DNA of 64,000 bases from Phyllobacterium endophyticum (GTDB lineage: Bacteria; Pseudomonadota; Alphaproteobacteria; Rhizobiales; Rhizobiaceae), in contig NZ_PGGN01000007.1 of assembly GCF_003010935.1 (NCBI RefSeq), forward strand, positions 124,001 to 188,000, in the 5' to 3' direction. Positions 8,174 to 17,279 of this stretch are shown piece after piece. A program made the translations under genes and the position numbers. How positions within the stretch are numbered: the stretch's first letter is position 1; each line of letters starts with the position of its first letter. The notes below the pieces were generated by a model, which was not told where the DNA came from, ran no database searches, and saw nothing but the letters and a program-made list of their open reading frames with translations.

Positions 8174-9751
8174 ATGGACTGGACACTGGAATGGATTGCC
8201 GACCCCAATGCCTGGATAGGCCTTGCCACGCTTGTCGTGCTCGAGATCGTTCTTGGCATCGACAATCTTGTTTTCATCGCAATTCTTGCAGACAAGCTGC
8301 CGCCGAGCCAGCGTAACCGCGCCCGCATCGTCGGCCTGTCGCTGGCGCTCGTCATGCGACTTCTTCTGCTTGCCTCCATATCATGGGTCGTCAGGCTGAC
8401 GACGCCGCTGTTCTCCATCGCCGGTCTCGAATTCGCCGGAAGGGATATCATCCTCATTCTCGGTGGCGTCTTTCTGCTCTTCAAGGGCACGATGGAACTG
8501 CATGAGCGGCTCGAGGGTCACATGTCCGCCAAGGAGAGCAATATCGCACATGCGGTTTTCTGGCAGGTGATCGCGCAGATTGTCGTTCTTGATGCCGTGT
8601 TCTCACTCGACAGCGTGATTACCGCCGTAGGCATGGTAAAACACCTCGAAGTGATGATGATCGCGGTCGTCATTGCCGTTGGCGTGATGATGCTCGCATC
8701 GAAACCTCTGATGAGCTTCGTCAACCGCCACCCGACAGTGGTCATTCTCTGCCTTGGCTTCCTGATGATGATCGGCTTCAGCCTGATCGTCGAAGGCTTC
8801 GGCTTCCATATTCCGAAGGGCTATCTCTATGCAGCCATCGGTTTCTCTGTGCTCGTCGAAGCAGCCAACCAGATCGGAAGGCGCAATCGCGAAAGGCGCA
8901 TCACGACGATGGATCTGCGCGACCGGACTGCGGGTGCCGTACTGCGGCTGCTCGGCGGCGGCCGCAACGGAGACGCCCCCCACTCGGATACACTCGACGT
9001 CATAGCCGAGCAGAGTGCCGCGAGCGATGTGTTTCATCCGGAGGAAAAGGAGATGATCCGCGGCGTGCTCGATCTCGTGGAGCGGCCCGTACGCTCGATC
9101 ATGTCGCCGCGCAACGAAGTGGAATGGCTGGATCTGAACGAGACCAATGAGGAGCTCCTTGCCGAAATCCGCACCCTCGCCCATAGCCGCGTCGTTCTCG
9201 CGCGCGGGCGCGTCGACGAATTCGTCGGCGTTGCGCTCACCAAGGACCTGCTTTTCGCCATACTCGATGGCGGCAAGATCGATTGGGAAAAAGTCACGCG
9301 TCAGCCATTGATCCTGCACGAAAACGCCAATGTCCTGCGTGTCATGGAACAGTTGCGCGGCTCCTCGGTGCAGATGGGCGTCGTTCTCGACGAGCATGGT
9401 TCGTTCGAAGGCGTTGTCACCCCCACGGACATTCTGGAAGCTATCGCCGGTGACTTCCCGGAAGAAGGCGAGGAAAGCCCGATCCTCGAACGCTCCGAGG
9501 ATGGCAGCATGGTCGTCGATGCCTATATCGATATCCGCCGTCTTGGCGGTCTGATCGATCGCGACCTCGTCGATGAGGGCGATCGCTATACGACGCTGGC
9601 CGGCTATATCCTGTGGAACCTCGGCTATATCCCGGCCGAAGGCGAGAAGCTGATTGTCGACGATCTCGAATATAAGATTGTCGAGATGGACGGCCGCAAC
9701 ATCGGCAAGGTACGGATCAGCTCTACCTCGGCGAGCGCTGTGTTCATCTGA
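8174..9751 (+). CDS. TerC family integral membrane protein with CBS pair and CorC/HlyC domain
   Basis: The 525-residue protein has three parts. Residues 1-240 are a TerC-type membrane domain with seven or so helices and acidic membrane residues ([25 protein letters not shown]). About 300-425 is a tandem CBS domain. About 430-520 is a CorC_HlyC transporter-associated domain. The layout matches the YoaE/YegH group and suggests metal-ion (Mn2+-like) export or homeostasis regulated by nucleotide binding, inferred from TerC relatives. TAAGGA lies upstream of the ATG. It is convergent with aztC. The three-domain fusion is usual for this subfamily, so it is not an anomaly. Confidence 0.93.
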   Translation: MDWTLEWIADPNAWIGLATLVVLEIVLGIDNLVFIAILADKLPPSQRNRARIVGLSLALVMRLLLLASISWVVRLTTPLFSIAGLEFAGRDIILILGGVFLLFKGTMELHERLEGHMSAKESNIAHAVFWQVIAQIVVLDAVFSLDSVITAVGMVKHLEVMMIAVVIAVGVMMLASKPLMSFVNRHPTVVILCLGFLMMIGFSLIVEGFGFHIPKGYLYAAIGFSVLVEAANQIGRRNRERRITTMDLRDRTAGAVLRLLGGGRNGDAPHSDTLDVIAEQSAASDVFHPEEKEMIRGVLDLVERPVRSIMSPRNEVEWLDLNETNEELLAEIRTLAHSRVVLARGRVDEFVGVALTKDLLFAILDGGKIDWEKVTRQPLILHENANVLRVMEQLRGSSVQMGVVLDEHGSFEGVVTPTDILEAIAGDFPEEGEESPILERSEDGSMVVDAYIDIRRLGGLIDRDLVDEGDRYTTLAGYILWNLGYIPAEGEKLIVDDLEYKIVEMDGRNIGKVRISSTSASAVFI

Positions 9752-9928
9752 ACGATCCGTTGCGCTCCTCCCGAACATTCGCACGCGCGTCGAGAAATCC
9801 CTAAAACACGGTAACTGGCAGGCGATTGGATTGTATTACATTCGACATTGCTTTCGCCTTTTCAAGGGGATGCCGGCGCTGTTACGCGCCCGCACGGAGT
9901 TCGCGCTCTGCTTTTTAACGTTTGGCGC

Positions 9929-10885
9929 CTAGTTACCGAGAATCGCCTTTTTGAAGGCCTCGACATTGTGGTGCATCATGTCGATGTAAGTTGCCGCACC
10001 GTCCTCCGGCTTGGAGAGCGCATCCGAAAACAGCGTACCGCCCACGCTCAGCTTGGTTTCGCTGGCAATCTGCTCGATCAGGCGCGGATTGGTAATGTTC
10101 TCGACAAAGATCGCCGAAGCCTTGTCGTCCTTGATCTGCTTGATCAGATGGACGATATCGGCTGCGGACGCCTCGGAATCGGTTGAGATGCCCTCCGGCG
10201 CGAGGAACTTCAGGCCATATTCGTGCTGGAAGTAACCGAACGCATCGTGCGACGTGATGACCAGGCGCTTGTTCTCGGGTATGGAGGCAATTGCCGATTT
10301 CACATCGGCTTCCGTGGCGTCCAGCTTTTGCGTGTAGCTCGCCGCATTGGCCTTGTAGACGTCGCAGTTTGCCGCATCCGCGGTGCAGAAGGCATCGGCA
10401 ATGTTCTTGACGTAGATCTTGGCATTGCTGATCGACTGAAACGCATGCGGATCGTAGGCCCCGTGGTCGTGCCCATCTGCCTCCTCGTGCTTGTGCACTT
10501 CACCCGCCGCCTGATCATGGTCATGATCTTCTTCGGCACTCTTGATCGGCTCGACACCCTTGGTCAGTTCCACGATCGGCGCCTTGGTCGCACTCGCCTC
10601 GACAAGACGCGGCAGGAAACCTTCGAAGTGCAGGCCATTGACCAGAACGACATCGGCGGAGGCCACCGCTGCCGCATCGGAAGGCTTCGGTTCATAGACG
10701 TGCGCGTCGCCGTCCGGGCCAACCAGCGTTGTCAGTGAAATCTTGTCACCGCCGACATTCCGGGCAAAGTCGGAGATGATCGTGAAGCTGGAGACGACTT
10801 TCAAACCTTCCGCCGACGCAGGGGAATGGCTGGAAAGTAATAGTATAACATTCAAAGTCGCAGCGAGTTTAAGGGCCTTGATCAT
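9929..10885 (-). CDS. aztC: Zinc ABC transporter substrate-binding protein (AztC/ZnuA family)
   Basis: A 318-residue periplasmic metal-binding lipoprotein-like SBP of cluster A-I. A signal peptide occupies about residues 1-25. VGPDGDAHVYEP supplies the first metal histidine. A His/Asp-rich loop at about 115-145 (DHDHD, HKHEEADGHDHG) and DPHAF provide further ligands, and THDAFGYF the C-terminal one. A Cys pair (FCTADAANC) may form a disulphide. AAAGGAAAAA precedes the ATG. It is last in an ATPase-permease-SBP operon next to a divergent zinc-type Fur regulator, which favours zinc over manganese. The gene order matches azt loci, but no aztD metallochaperone follows; znuA is an acceptable alternative name. 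Confidence 0.88.
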   Translation of the reverse strand: MIKALKLAATLNVILLLSSHSPASAEGLKVVSSFTIISDFARNVGGDKISLTTLVGPDGDAHVYEPKPSDAAAVASADVVLVNGLHFEGFLPRLVEASATKAPIVELTKGVEPIKSAEEDHDHDQAAGEVHKHEEADGHDHGAYDPHAFQSISNAKIYVKNIADAFCTADAANCDVYKANAASYTQKLDATEADVKSAIASIPENKRLVITSHDAFGYFQHEYGLKFLAPEGISTDSEASAADIVHLIKQIKDDKASAIFVENITNPRLIEQIASETKLSVGGTLFSDALSKPEDGAATYIDMMHHNVEAFKKAILGN

Positions 10886-10903
10886 AGCGTTTTTCCTTTT
10901 GTG

Positions 10904-11770
10904 CTAGGCGGTTCTGTGGCGATAGGGTCGCAGGCGGCTATTGATAATGCCGCGCGTCCCCGCGAGGATCGATACGAGGTAGATCGCCCCGGCAGACAGG
11001 ATGATCGCCGGTCCGGATGGTACCGAATAATGGTAGGAAACAAGAAGTCCGCCTGCGCAGGAGATGCAGCCGATGACAATCGCCAGCGCGCACATCGGCC
11101 CCACCCGCGACGTCCAGAAACGCGCCGCGGCGGCGGGCAGCATCATCAGTCCGACAGCAAGGAGCGTCCCCAGCGCCTGGAACCCGCCAACGAGGTTGAT
11201 CACGACCAGCGCCAGAAATATGAAATGTACGGGTGTACCGATACGGCTGACCGAGCGCAGGAACAGTGGGTCGAGACATTCGGCAACGAGCCCGCGCCAG
11301 AAGATCGCGAGGGTGACGACACTGATCGCCGAAATTGCGCCAATCAGGCCGAGCGCCTCATTGTTGAGCGCGAGCACCGTTCCAAACAACACATGCATCA
11401 AATCGACGTTCGATCCGCGCAGGGAAACGATCATGACGCCGAGCGCCAGCGAAATGAGATAGAAAGCCGCCATCGAGGCGTCTTCCTTCTGGATCGTAAA
11501 GCGCGATACCGCACCGGCGCCGAGCGCCACGATGACACCGGCGATCAGTCCGCCAATGGTCATGGGTACGATCTGCAGCCCGTAGAGCAGAAAGCCAACC
11601 GCAGCCCCGGGCAGGATGGCATGTGCCATCGCATCGCCAGTCAGGCTCATGCGGCGCAGCATCAGGAACACGCCGACTGGGCACGAACCGAACGACAGCG
11701 CGAGCGACCCGGCAAGCGCACGCTGCATGAAACTATACTCGACGAAGGGAGCGATCAGATAATCGTACAT
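10904..11770 (-). CDS. aztB: Zinc ABC transporter permease (AztB/ZnuB family)
   Basis: The 288-residue hydrophobic protein has about eight membrane segments and the ABC-3 family core, including FLMLRRMSLTGDAMAHAILPG near residue 40-60, the typical cytoplasmic coupling region. It forms the inner-membrane channel for Zn2+ delivered by the neighbouring SBP. It lies 2 bp downstream of the ATPase gene and 18 bp upstream of the SBP gene, so the three genes are one operon read leftward. The long plus-strand frame opposite it is a shadow. Confidence 0.9.
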   Translation of the reverse strand: MYDYLIAPFVEYSFMQRALAGSLALSFGSCPVGVFLMLRRMSLTGDAMAHAILPGAAVGFLLYGLQIVPMTIGGLIAGVIVALGAGAVSRFTIQKEDASMAAFYLISLALGVMIVSLRGSNVDLMHVLFGTVLALNNEALGLIGAISAISVVTLAIFWRGLVAECLDPLFLRSVSRIGTPVHFIFLALVVINLVGGFQALGTLLAVGLMMLPAAAARFWTSRVGPMCALAIVIGCISCAGGLLVSYHYSVPSGPAIILSAGAIYLVSILAGTRGIINSRLRPYRHRTA

Positions 11771-11772
11771 GC

Positions 11773-12606
11773 CTATGCCGCGCCCCTTTTCAGGATGCGT
11801 TCCGTTCCAGCATGATCATGGGCATGGTCGCCGGCATGATGATGGACGTGCGGATGTGCATGACCATGCGCAGCGTCATCGTCGCACCAGGGCGCACCCT
11901 CTTCCCACGCCTCATGGAACTGTCTCGCGTGCAGCAGATTTTCCGGGCGTAGCGTCTCGCGAGATGCGCCCCAGGCAATCTTCTTGCGCGCCAGGAGCAG
12001 CGTCTCGGGAAAATGCTCGCGCACGAGGTCGAGATCGTGCACAACGACCATGATAGTGCGGTTCTCGCCATGCCAGCGCTTGATCAATTCGATCAGGTCG
12101 CTGACGGTTTTGGCATCGATGGCATTGAATGGCTCGTCGAGCAGAATAAGATCCGCGTCCTGCACGAGCACACGCGCAAACAGCGCACGCTGCAATTGCC
12201 CGCCGGAAAGCGTGTCGACCGGCCGCTTCTCAAAGCCCGCCAGGCCTACGCTCATCAGGGCCTTGGCAACTCTGTCGCGATCGTCCGAGGTAAACCTGCC
12301 CAGCAAGCCGCGTTTCGGCCACAGACCCAGCGATACGAGATCGATCACGCGCGCCGGAAACGACCTGTCGAGTTCCGATTGCTGCGGCAGATAGGCGATG
12401 CGTACATCCTTGTTGACGACGCACGAACCGGACATCGGCTTGAGAACGCCGACAATGCCCTTCATCAGGGTCGACTTGCCTGATCCGTTCGATCCGACGA
12501 CTGCGGTGAGCGAGCCACGGCGAACGCTGCCGCTCAGGTGATGAACGGCCGGATGCCTGTGGTAGCCCAGCGTCAAATCGTTAAAGGTCAGGCACGGTTC
12601 GGTCAT
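11773..12606 (-). CDS. aztA: Zinc ABC transporter ATP-binding protein with histidine-rich tail (AztA/ZnuC family)
   Basis: The 277-residue ATPase has Walker A (VGSNGSGKST near 37-46), a Q-loop (AYLPQQ), the signature LSGGQLQR near 138, Walker B LILLDEP and the switch histidine in VVVHDLD. It powers zinc import through the adjacent permease. The last ~40 residues carry an unusual cluster of histidines (AHGHAHPHVHHH, then DHAHDHA), which could buffer or sense zinc on the cytosolic side. It is first in the leftward operon and divergent from zur, with a Zur-box-like palindrome 45 bp upstream. Confidence 0.9.
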   Translation of the reverse strand: MTEPCLTFNDLTLGYHRHPAVHHLSGSVRRGSLTAVVGSNGSGKSTLMKGIVGVLKPMSGSCVVNKDVRIAYLPQQSELDRSFPARVIDLVSLGLWPKRGLLGRFTSDDRDRVAKALMSVGLAGFEKRPVDTLSGGQLQRALFARVLVQDADLILLDEPFNAIDAKTVSDLIELIKRWHGENRTIMVVVHDLDLVREHFPETLLLARKKIAWGASRETLRPENLLHARQFHEAWEEGAPWCDDDAAHGHAHPHVHHHAGDHAHDHAGTERILKRGAA

Positions 12607-12650
12607 TTATGTTCGCATCTTGAAGTTGAGCGCTTCTTGCGTTCGATATG

Positions 12651-12666
12651 TGATGTTATTACATTA
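12651..12666. promoter_or_regulatory. Candidate Zur box between aztA and zur
   Basis: TGATGTTATTACATTA is a 12/16 match to its own reverse complement with an ATGTTATTACAT core. This is the AT-rich palindrome style of alphaproteobacterial Zur/Fur sites. It lies 45 bp upstream of the aztA start and about 100 bp upstream of zur, suited to zinc-dependent repression of the importer. Confidence 0.6.
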
Positions 12667-12768
12667 GTCAACAATGGCGAATTTGAGAATAGCGAATAAC
12701 GAGCTATCCACTGGCGGAGAAGATGAATCTTTTCTATGTGTGAACATTCAACAGGGAGCCGGTCTGGC

Positions 12769-13173
12769 ATGACGACGACGCAGGAGCTGACAAAAAACCA
12801 GGCACTGGTTTTCAACGCATTGACCCGCGCAGACGGGCCGCTCAGCGCCTATACGATCCTCGATCAACTGCGCGATGATGGATTTCGCGCGCCCCTGCAG
12901 GTTTATCGTGCCCTCGACAAACTTCTCGACTACGGCATGATTCACCGGCTCGAAAGTATCAATGCTTTCGTCGCCTGCGCACATCCGCATACCCATACCC
13001 ACGACCACGGGATGATTGCCTTCGCCATCTGCGAAAAATGCGGGCAGGTTTCAGAGTTTTCCGATGAAATCATCAACGGCCGTGTCCGTGAGTGGACCAA
13101 CAGCAACGGATTCAAGCAGTCGAAGACAACGATCGAGATCAGGGGCGTCTGCGCCAGCTGCGGTACTGCTTAG
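12769..13173 (+). CDS. zur: Fur family zinc uptake regulator
   Basis: The 134-residue (from ATG 12769) Fur-family repressor has an N-terminal winged helix (LTKNQALVFNAL to RALDKLLDYGMIHRLES) and a metal-binding dimerisation domain. It contains HPHTHTHDHG, the CxxC pair CEKC, and a second C-terminal CASC. Two CxxC motifs plus the His stretch are typical of the structural and regulatory zinc sites of Zur. The start at 12769 follows AGGGAG; an in-frame ATG at 12736 lacks a site. It is divergent from aztABC, which it likely represses when zinc is plentiful. Its last 4 bp overlap the end of the convergent tetR gene. Confidence 0.9.
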   Translation: MTTTQELTKNQALVFNALTRADGPLSAYTILDQLRDDGFRAPLQVYRALDKLLDYGMIHRLESINAFVACAHPHTHTHDHGMIAFAICEKCGQVSEFSDEIINGRVREWTNSNGFKQSKTTIEIRGVCASCGTA

Positions 13174-13865
13174 CGCTTGTACGCCTTCAGGAAAACGTCG
13201 ACGCCTGACGTGACCGTCTTGCGGATGATTTCTTGTGACGGGGCTTCGTTCATGCATCCAAACAGACGTCTTTTGAACATTCCCGACACAAACAGATCGG
13301 CCAGCTGATAGGTAGCAAGCTCGGTATCTTCGATGTCGAGTGTTCCGGCGTCCACGTGCTTCTGGATCAGCGCACGCATCAGTGCCTGCCCGCGTTTGGG
13401 CCCTCTTTCATAGAAGTCGCGACTCATGGAAGGCATCCGCTCGGCCACGCCGATGACGACGCGTTGCGCGCGAACGACCACGTCGGACGTTACGACTGTC
13501 GCCAGGGCCGTGCCGAACTCGATCAACGCGTCGCGAAGATCGCCGTCGCTTTCCAGAGCGTGGTAGATATCGGCAAACAATATTTCGCGGTAGTGATTGC
13601 AGAGCTCCATGAAGAGCTCTTCCTTGCTGTCGAAATAGACGTAGATCGTCCCCTTCGATACGCCTGCCTCACGCGTTATGTCGTTCATGCTCGCGGCATC
13701 AAAACCCATCTGCGAGAACACGCGGTTCGCGCCTTCGAGAATTTGTTGCCGCTTCGCTGGATCCTGACCGGCCGCCAACCTGCCCTGACGCTCGTCCACC
13801 GGTTGCACCGCTTCCAAGGCGGACGCCTTCATCGATGCCACGTGGGACGTCTTCGTAGATGACAT
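13170..13865 (-). CDS. TetR family transcriptional repressor of the EmrAB pump
   Basis: The 231-residue TetR protein has an extended ~38-residue N-terminus, then the HTH (ILEGANRVFSQMGFDAASMNDITREAGVSKGTIYVYFDSKEELF at about 41-85; DITREAGVSKGTIY is the recognition region). A helical ligand-binding domain follows, resembling TetR_C with the FYERGPKRG patch. It is divergent from emrAB with two matched palindromes between the genes, so it most likely represses the pump and itself until a toxic ligand binds. The gene end overlaps that of zur by 4 bp tail to tail. An internal ATG at 13832 is an alternative start. Confidence 0.92.
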   Translation of the reverse strand: MSSTKTSHVASMKASALEAVQPVDERQGRLAAGQDPAKRQQILEGANRVFSQMGFDAASMNDITREAGVSKGTIYVYFDSKEELFMELCNHYREILFADIYHALESDGDLRDALIEFGTALATVVTSDVVVRAQRVVIGVAERMPSMSRDFYERGPKRGQALMRALIQKHVDAGTLDIEDTELATYQLADLFVSGMFKRRLFGCMNEAPSQEIIRKTVTSGVDVFLKAYKR

Positions 13866-13897
13866 TTCGCTCTCGTTTCCTCATTTGAGATTCTTTT

Positions 13898-13972
13898 TCG
13901 AACCAATCGGTTCGATGCACTTGATATGCGCTCTCATTTGCGCTATGTCAACGATCGAACCGATTGGTTCTA
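13898..13972. promoter_or_regulatory. Twin TetR operators between tetR and emrA
   Basis: TCGAACC-AATC-GGTTCGA (13898-13915) has perfect 7-bp arms. Its 14-bp core reappears as the exact reverse complement, GAACCGATTGGTTC, at 13957-13970. The centres are 57 bp apart, one site about 33 bp from the tetR start and the other 37 bp from the emrA start, so each divergent promoter has an operator. Confidence 0.8.
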
Positions 13973-14008
13973 TCACTTTTCAGAGTGGATACCTAGAAAG
14001 AGCCGCAC

Positions 14009-15202
14009 ATGTCCGCCTCAAATGCCAAGAACCAAGCTGAAATTCGTCAGTTTCCCGCCCCGGGACCCGCTTTAAAGGCTGAAGCACCGGCAAAGCCCGA
14101 TACGCCCGTACAGCCGGAAGCACCGCAGGCGGGCGCGGCCGATGCGCCAGCCACTCCCAAACGCTCCAGAAAACGCTTCATCTTGCCGGTCTTGGTCATT
14201 GCCGCGATCGGCGCCGGCGCGTGGTATGGCTATGAATACTGGACCACTGGCCGCTTCATGATATCGACGGACGATGCTTATATTCAGGGTGACATCACGG
14301 CAATTGCGCCCAAGGTCACCGGCTATATCGATACGATAAATGTCGTTGCCAATCAGCGCGTGAAAGCCGGCGATCCCTTGGTTACTCTCGACAAGGGAGA
14401 CTATACCATCGCCGAGGAACAGGCCGAAGCACAGATCGCAACGCAGAAGCTGACGCTCGACCGCATCAACGCGCAGATAGTCGCCGCCAAGGCTTCTCTT
14501 CAGCAGGCCCAGGCATCCAAGCTGAATGCTCAGGCTGTCCTGACCAATGCCCAGGCAGCTTCCATCCGCGCCAAACAACTCCATGCCACGAGCTTCGCCT
14601 CACAGTCGCAACTCGACGATGCAACGGCGGCGCTTGATCAGGCGAAGGCCAATATCGCTTCCGCCGACGCGCAGATCGCCGCTGCTGTCGCCAATGTCGG
14701 CGTGCTCGAGGCTCAGTACAAGGAGGCCGAAGGCTCGATCAGATCGCTCCAGCTCGCCAAGGACAAGGCGGCTCGCGACCTTGGCTTCACCGTAATCCGC
14801 GCCCCTGTCGATGGCGTCGTCGGCAATCTTGCGGCCAAGAAAGGTGACCTCGTCAGCCCCGGCCAGCGTCTCGCTGCCCTCGTTCCGGTAAACGCGCTGT
14901 ACATCGATGCCAATTACAAGGAAACGCAGCTGCGTGACATCGTTGTAGGCCAGAAGGTCCATATAGCGGTCGATGCGCTCTCGGGCGATGAGTTCGAAGG
15001 CACGGTTGCCTCCATTGCTCCGGCTTCAGGCGCCGTGTTCTCGCTGCTCCCGCCGGAAAACGCCACGGGAAACTTCACCAAGGTCGTTCAGCGCGTGCCG
15101 GTTCGTATCGCATTGCCTGCAGACGCCCTGACGAGCGGCAAGCTTCAGGCTGGACTTAGCGTGATCGTCGATGTCGACACACGGACGACACCCAAGCAGT
15201 AA
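14009..15202 (+). CDS. emrA: HlyD/EmrA family membrane fusion protein of a multidrug efflux pump
   Basis: A 397-residue periplasmic adaptor. A Pro/Ala-rich cytosolic N-terminus (1-50) is followed by one membrane anchor (about 54-73), then a biotinyl-lipoyl-like half motif (STDDAYIQGDITAIAPKVTG). Next come a long Ala/Gln-rich coiled coil (about 130-250) and the second lipoyl/beta-barrel half (VIRAPVDGVVGNL). EmrA proteins link an inner-membrane DHA2 transporter to an outer-membrane TolC-like channel. It is 24 bp upstream of emrB and under two TetR operators. No tolC homologue is in the window. Confidence 0.93.
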   Translation: MSASNAKNQAEIRQFPAPGPALKAEAPAKPDTPVQPEAPQAGAADAPATPKRSRKRFILPVLVIAAIGAGAWYGYEYWTTGRFMISTDDAYIQGDITAIAPKVTGYIDTINVVANQRVKAGDPLVTLDKGDYTIAEEQAEAQIATQKLTLDRINAQIVAAKASLQQAQASKLNAQAVLTNAQAASIRAKQLHATSFASQSQLDDATAALDQAKANIASADAQIAAAVANVGVLEAQYKEAEGSIRSLQLAKDKAARDLGFTVIRAPVDGVVGNLAAKKGDLVSPGQRLAALVPVNALYIDANYKETQLRDIVVGQKVHIAVDALSGDEFEGTVASIAPASGAVFSLLPPENATGNFTKVVQRVPVRIALPADALTSGKLQAGLSVIVDVDTRTTPKQ

Positions 15203-15226
15203 CCGCACTCCCACAGGCCGAAGATC

Positions 15227-16810
15227 ATGTCGAATGCCGCAATCGGAGGTCCCGCAGCACCCGCTGTTCCGGACGAACATATTGATCCGAAGAAAGCCAT
15301 CGCCTTTCTGGCGATGGTATTCGGCATGTTCATGGCCATACTCGATATCCAGATCGTCTCGGCGTCACTCGCCGAGATCCAGGCGGGACTAAGCGCAAGT
15401 TCCGACGAGATTTCGTGGGTTCAGACATCGTATCTGATAGCGGAGGTCATCATGATCCCGCTGTCCGGCTTCCTTGGGCGGCTTGTTTCCACGCGCATCC
15501 TCTTCTCGGTTTCCGCTGCCGGCTTCACTGCTGCCAGCGTGCTTTGTGCCACCGCAACCAACATCGACCAGATGATTGTCTACCGCGCCATTCAGGGTTT
15601 CATCGGGGGCGGCATGATCCCGAGCGTGTTCGCGGCGGCCTTCACGATCTTTCCACCATCGAAACGCTCCATCGTCTCGCCGATGATTGGCCTCGTGGCG
15701 ACGCTTGCTCCGACCATCGGACCGACGGTCGGCGGTTATCTCAGCAATGCATTCTCCTGGCACTGGCTTTTTCTCGTCAATGTCATCCCTGGCATTGCGG
15801 TTGCCATCGCCGCGTGGAACCTGATCGATTTCGACAAGGGCGATCGCTCGCTGCTCAACAAGTTCGACTGGTGGGGCCTTGCCGCCATGGCAGCGTTTCT
15901 TGGGTCTCTCGAATATGTGCTGGAAGAAGGACCACGCAATGACTGGCTGCAGGACCACGCGGTTTACTATTGTGCCATCGTCATGGTCGTCGGCGGCATC
16001 ACCTTCTTCTACCGGGCCTTCACGGCGGAACAGCCGATCGTCGATCTGTTCGCTTTCAAGAACCTGAACTTTGCCTTCGGCTCGGCGTTTTCCTTCGTGC
16101 TCGGCATCGGGCTTTATGGCCTGACCTATGTCTATCCGGTCTATCTTGGCCAAGTCCGGGGCTATGACGCCCTGATGATTGGCGAAGCGCTCTTTGTCAG
16201 CGGCCTTTGCATGTTCCTGACGGCACCGGTAGCCGGCTTCCTCTCGGGCCGCATGGACCCGCGCATCATGATCATGATCGGCTTCCTGGGCTTCGGCGCA
16301 GGCACATGGACCATGACCAATCTGACGGCGGATTGGGATTTCCATGAACTGCTGGTACCGCAGATCTTCCGCGGCGTTTCGCTGATGCTGTGCATGGTGC
16401 CAATCAACAATCTCGCGCTTGGCACCCTTCCGCCTGCCCGGTTGAAGAACGCCTCCGGCCTCTTCAACCTCATGCGCAATCTCGGTGGTGCCGTAGGGCT
16501 GGCCGTGATCAACCAGATACTCACCGATCGCGGCGCCATGCATTATGCGCAGCTTTCCGAACACGTTCGCTGGGGAAACCCGGAAGCCGAAGACCTCATG
16601 GCATCGATGAGCCGAAATTTCACTTCCTATGGTCTCGACGGTCCGACGACGGCGCTGAGCAAGATTTCCGGCATGGTGCATCTGCAGGCATCGATATTAT
16701 CGTTCATGGACGTCTTCTATATACTCACCCTTCTGTTCGCCTCGCTCGCGGTCTTTGCCGTCCTGATGCGCAAGCCCGGAGCGCCGGCAGCTGGCGGCGG
16801 CGGCCACTAA
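15227..16810 (+). CDS. emrB: DHA2 family MFS multidrug transporter (EmrB type)
   Basis: This 527-residue inner-membrane protein with about 14 hydrophobic segments fits the EmrB/QacA drug:H+ antiporter-2 family. Markers are the first-helix motif MAILDIQIVSASLAEIQ, the WVQTSYLIAEVIMIPLSGFL region, and motif C-like GPTVGGYLSNAFSWHWLF. It exports hydrophobic toxicants using the proton gradient, together with the EmrA adaptor encoded 24 bp upstream. The C-terminus ends in a short Gly-rich tail. Expression is presumably relieved when the adjacent TetR repressor binds a substrate. Confidence 0.95.
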   Translation: MSNAAIGGPAAPAVPDEHIDPKKAIAFLAMVFGMFMAILDIQIVSASLAEIQAGLSASSDEISWVQTSYLIAEVIMIPLSGFLGRLVSTRILFSVSAAGFTAASVLCATATNIDQMIVYRAIQGFIGGGMIPSVFAAAFTIFPPSKRSIVSPMIGLVATLAPTIGPTVGGYLSNAFSWHWLFLVNVIPGIAVAIAAWNLIDFDKGDRSLLNKFDWWGLAAMAAFLGSLEYVLEEGPRNDWLQDHAVYYCAIVMVVGGITFFYRAFTAEQPIVDLFAFKNLNFAFGSAFSFVLGIGLYGLTYVYPVYLGQVRGYDALMIGEALFVSGLCMFLTAPVAGFLSGRMDPRIMIMIGFLGFGAGTWTMTNLTADWDFHELLVPQIFRGVSLMLCMVPINNLALGTLPPARLKNASGLFNLMRNLGGAVGLAVINQILTDRGAMHYAQLSEHVRWGNPEAEDLMASMSRNFTSYGLDGPTTALSKISGMVHLQASILSFMDVFYILTLLFASLAVFAVLMRKPGAPAAGGGGH

Positions 16811-17279
16811 ATTTCCGACACAGGCTCGATACGTGGTCAATTGGAATTTAGGTCGATTAGTTAGCGATCCGCTACGTTGCAGCGCATGGCAATGGCTGTC
16901 GCGGTCAAGCTAACGTGCCCTTTTGCAACCGGCCGATTAACGTCTTCAGAATTTTTTGGTCGCGATCGAATTAACGATGAATCAATTAATTGTAGTCGCG
17001 CCTCCCCGAGCCCCACCAGCAACCGTTTTGTATTCTACTAGACAAAATTGTGCCCGCCACAACCGGAAGTTAGTTGACTAAAATCCGTTGATCTTGCTAC
17101 TGAATATTCACGATATGTTAGTAGGAGGGTGCGGTATTTAGCGTATATTACACATAATCAAGTTGATAAACGTTATTTTCATGACGTAGATTTAATATAA
17201 ATGCACGTAATATGTATAATTACATACGTATTGCCTTGTAACTTTACATATATATTTAGAATGTTTTAGGAGATCGAAC
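16811..17279. other. 469-bp AT-rich intergenic region before the aerolysin-like gene
   Basis: No gene was recognised. The first half has ordinary composition. From about 17040 the sequence becomes strongly AT-rich up to the AGGAGAT ribosome-binding site at 17268-17274, with many TATA/TAAT runs (e.g. TTACATATATATTTAG). It probably holds the promoter of the following two-gene unit. The composition step may mark a junction of acquired DNA. Confidence 0.5.

Noticed and set aside
10901-11815. 304-codon plus-strand frame opposite aztB
   Set aside because: It is antisense to a clear permease gene, is rich in Arg/Gln/His as expected for a complementary frame, and has no ribosome-binding site or domain.
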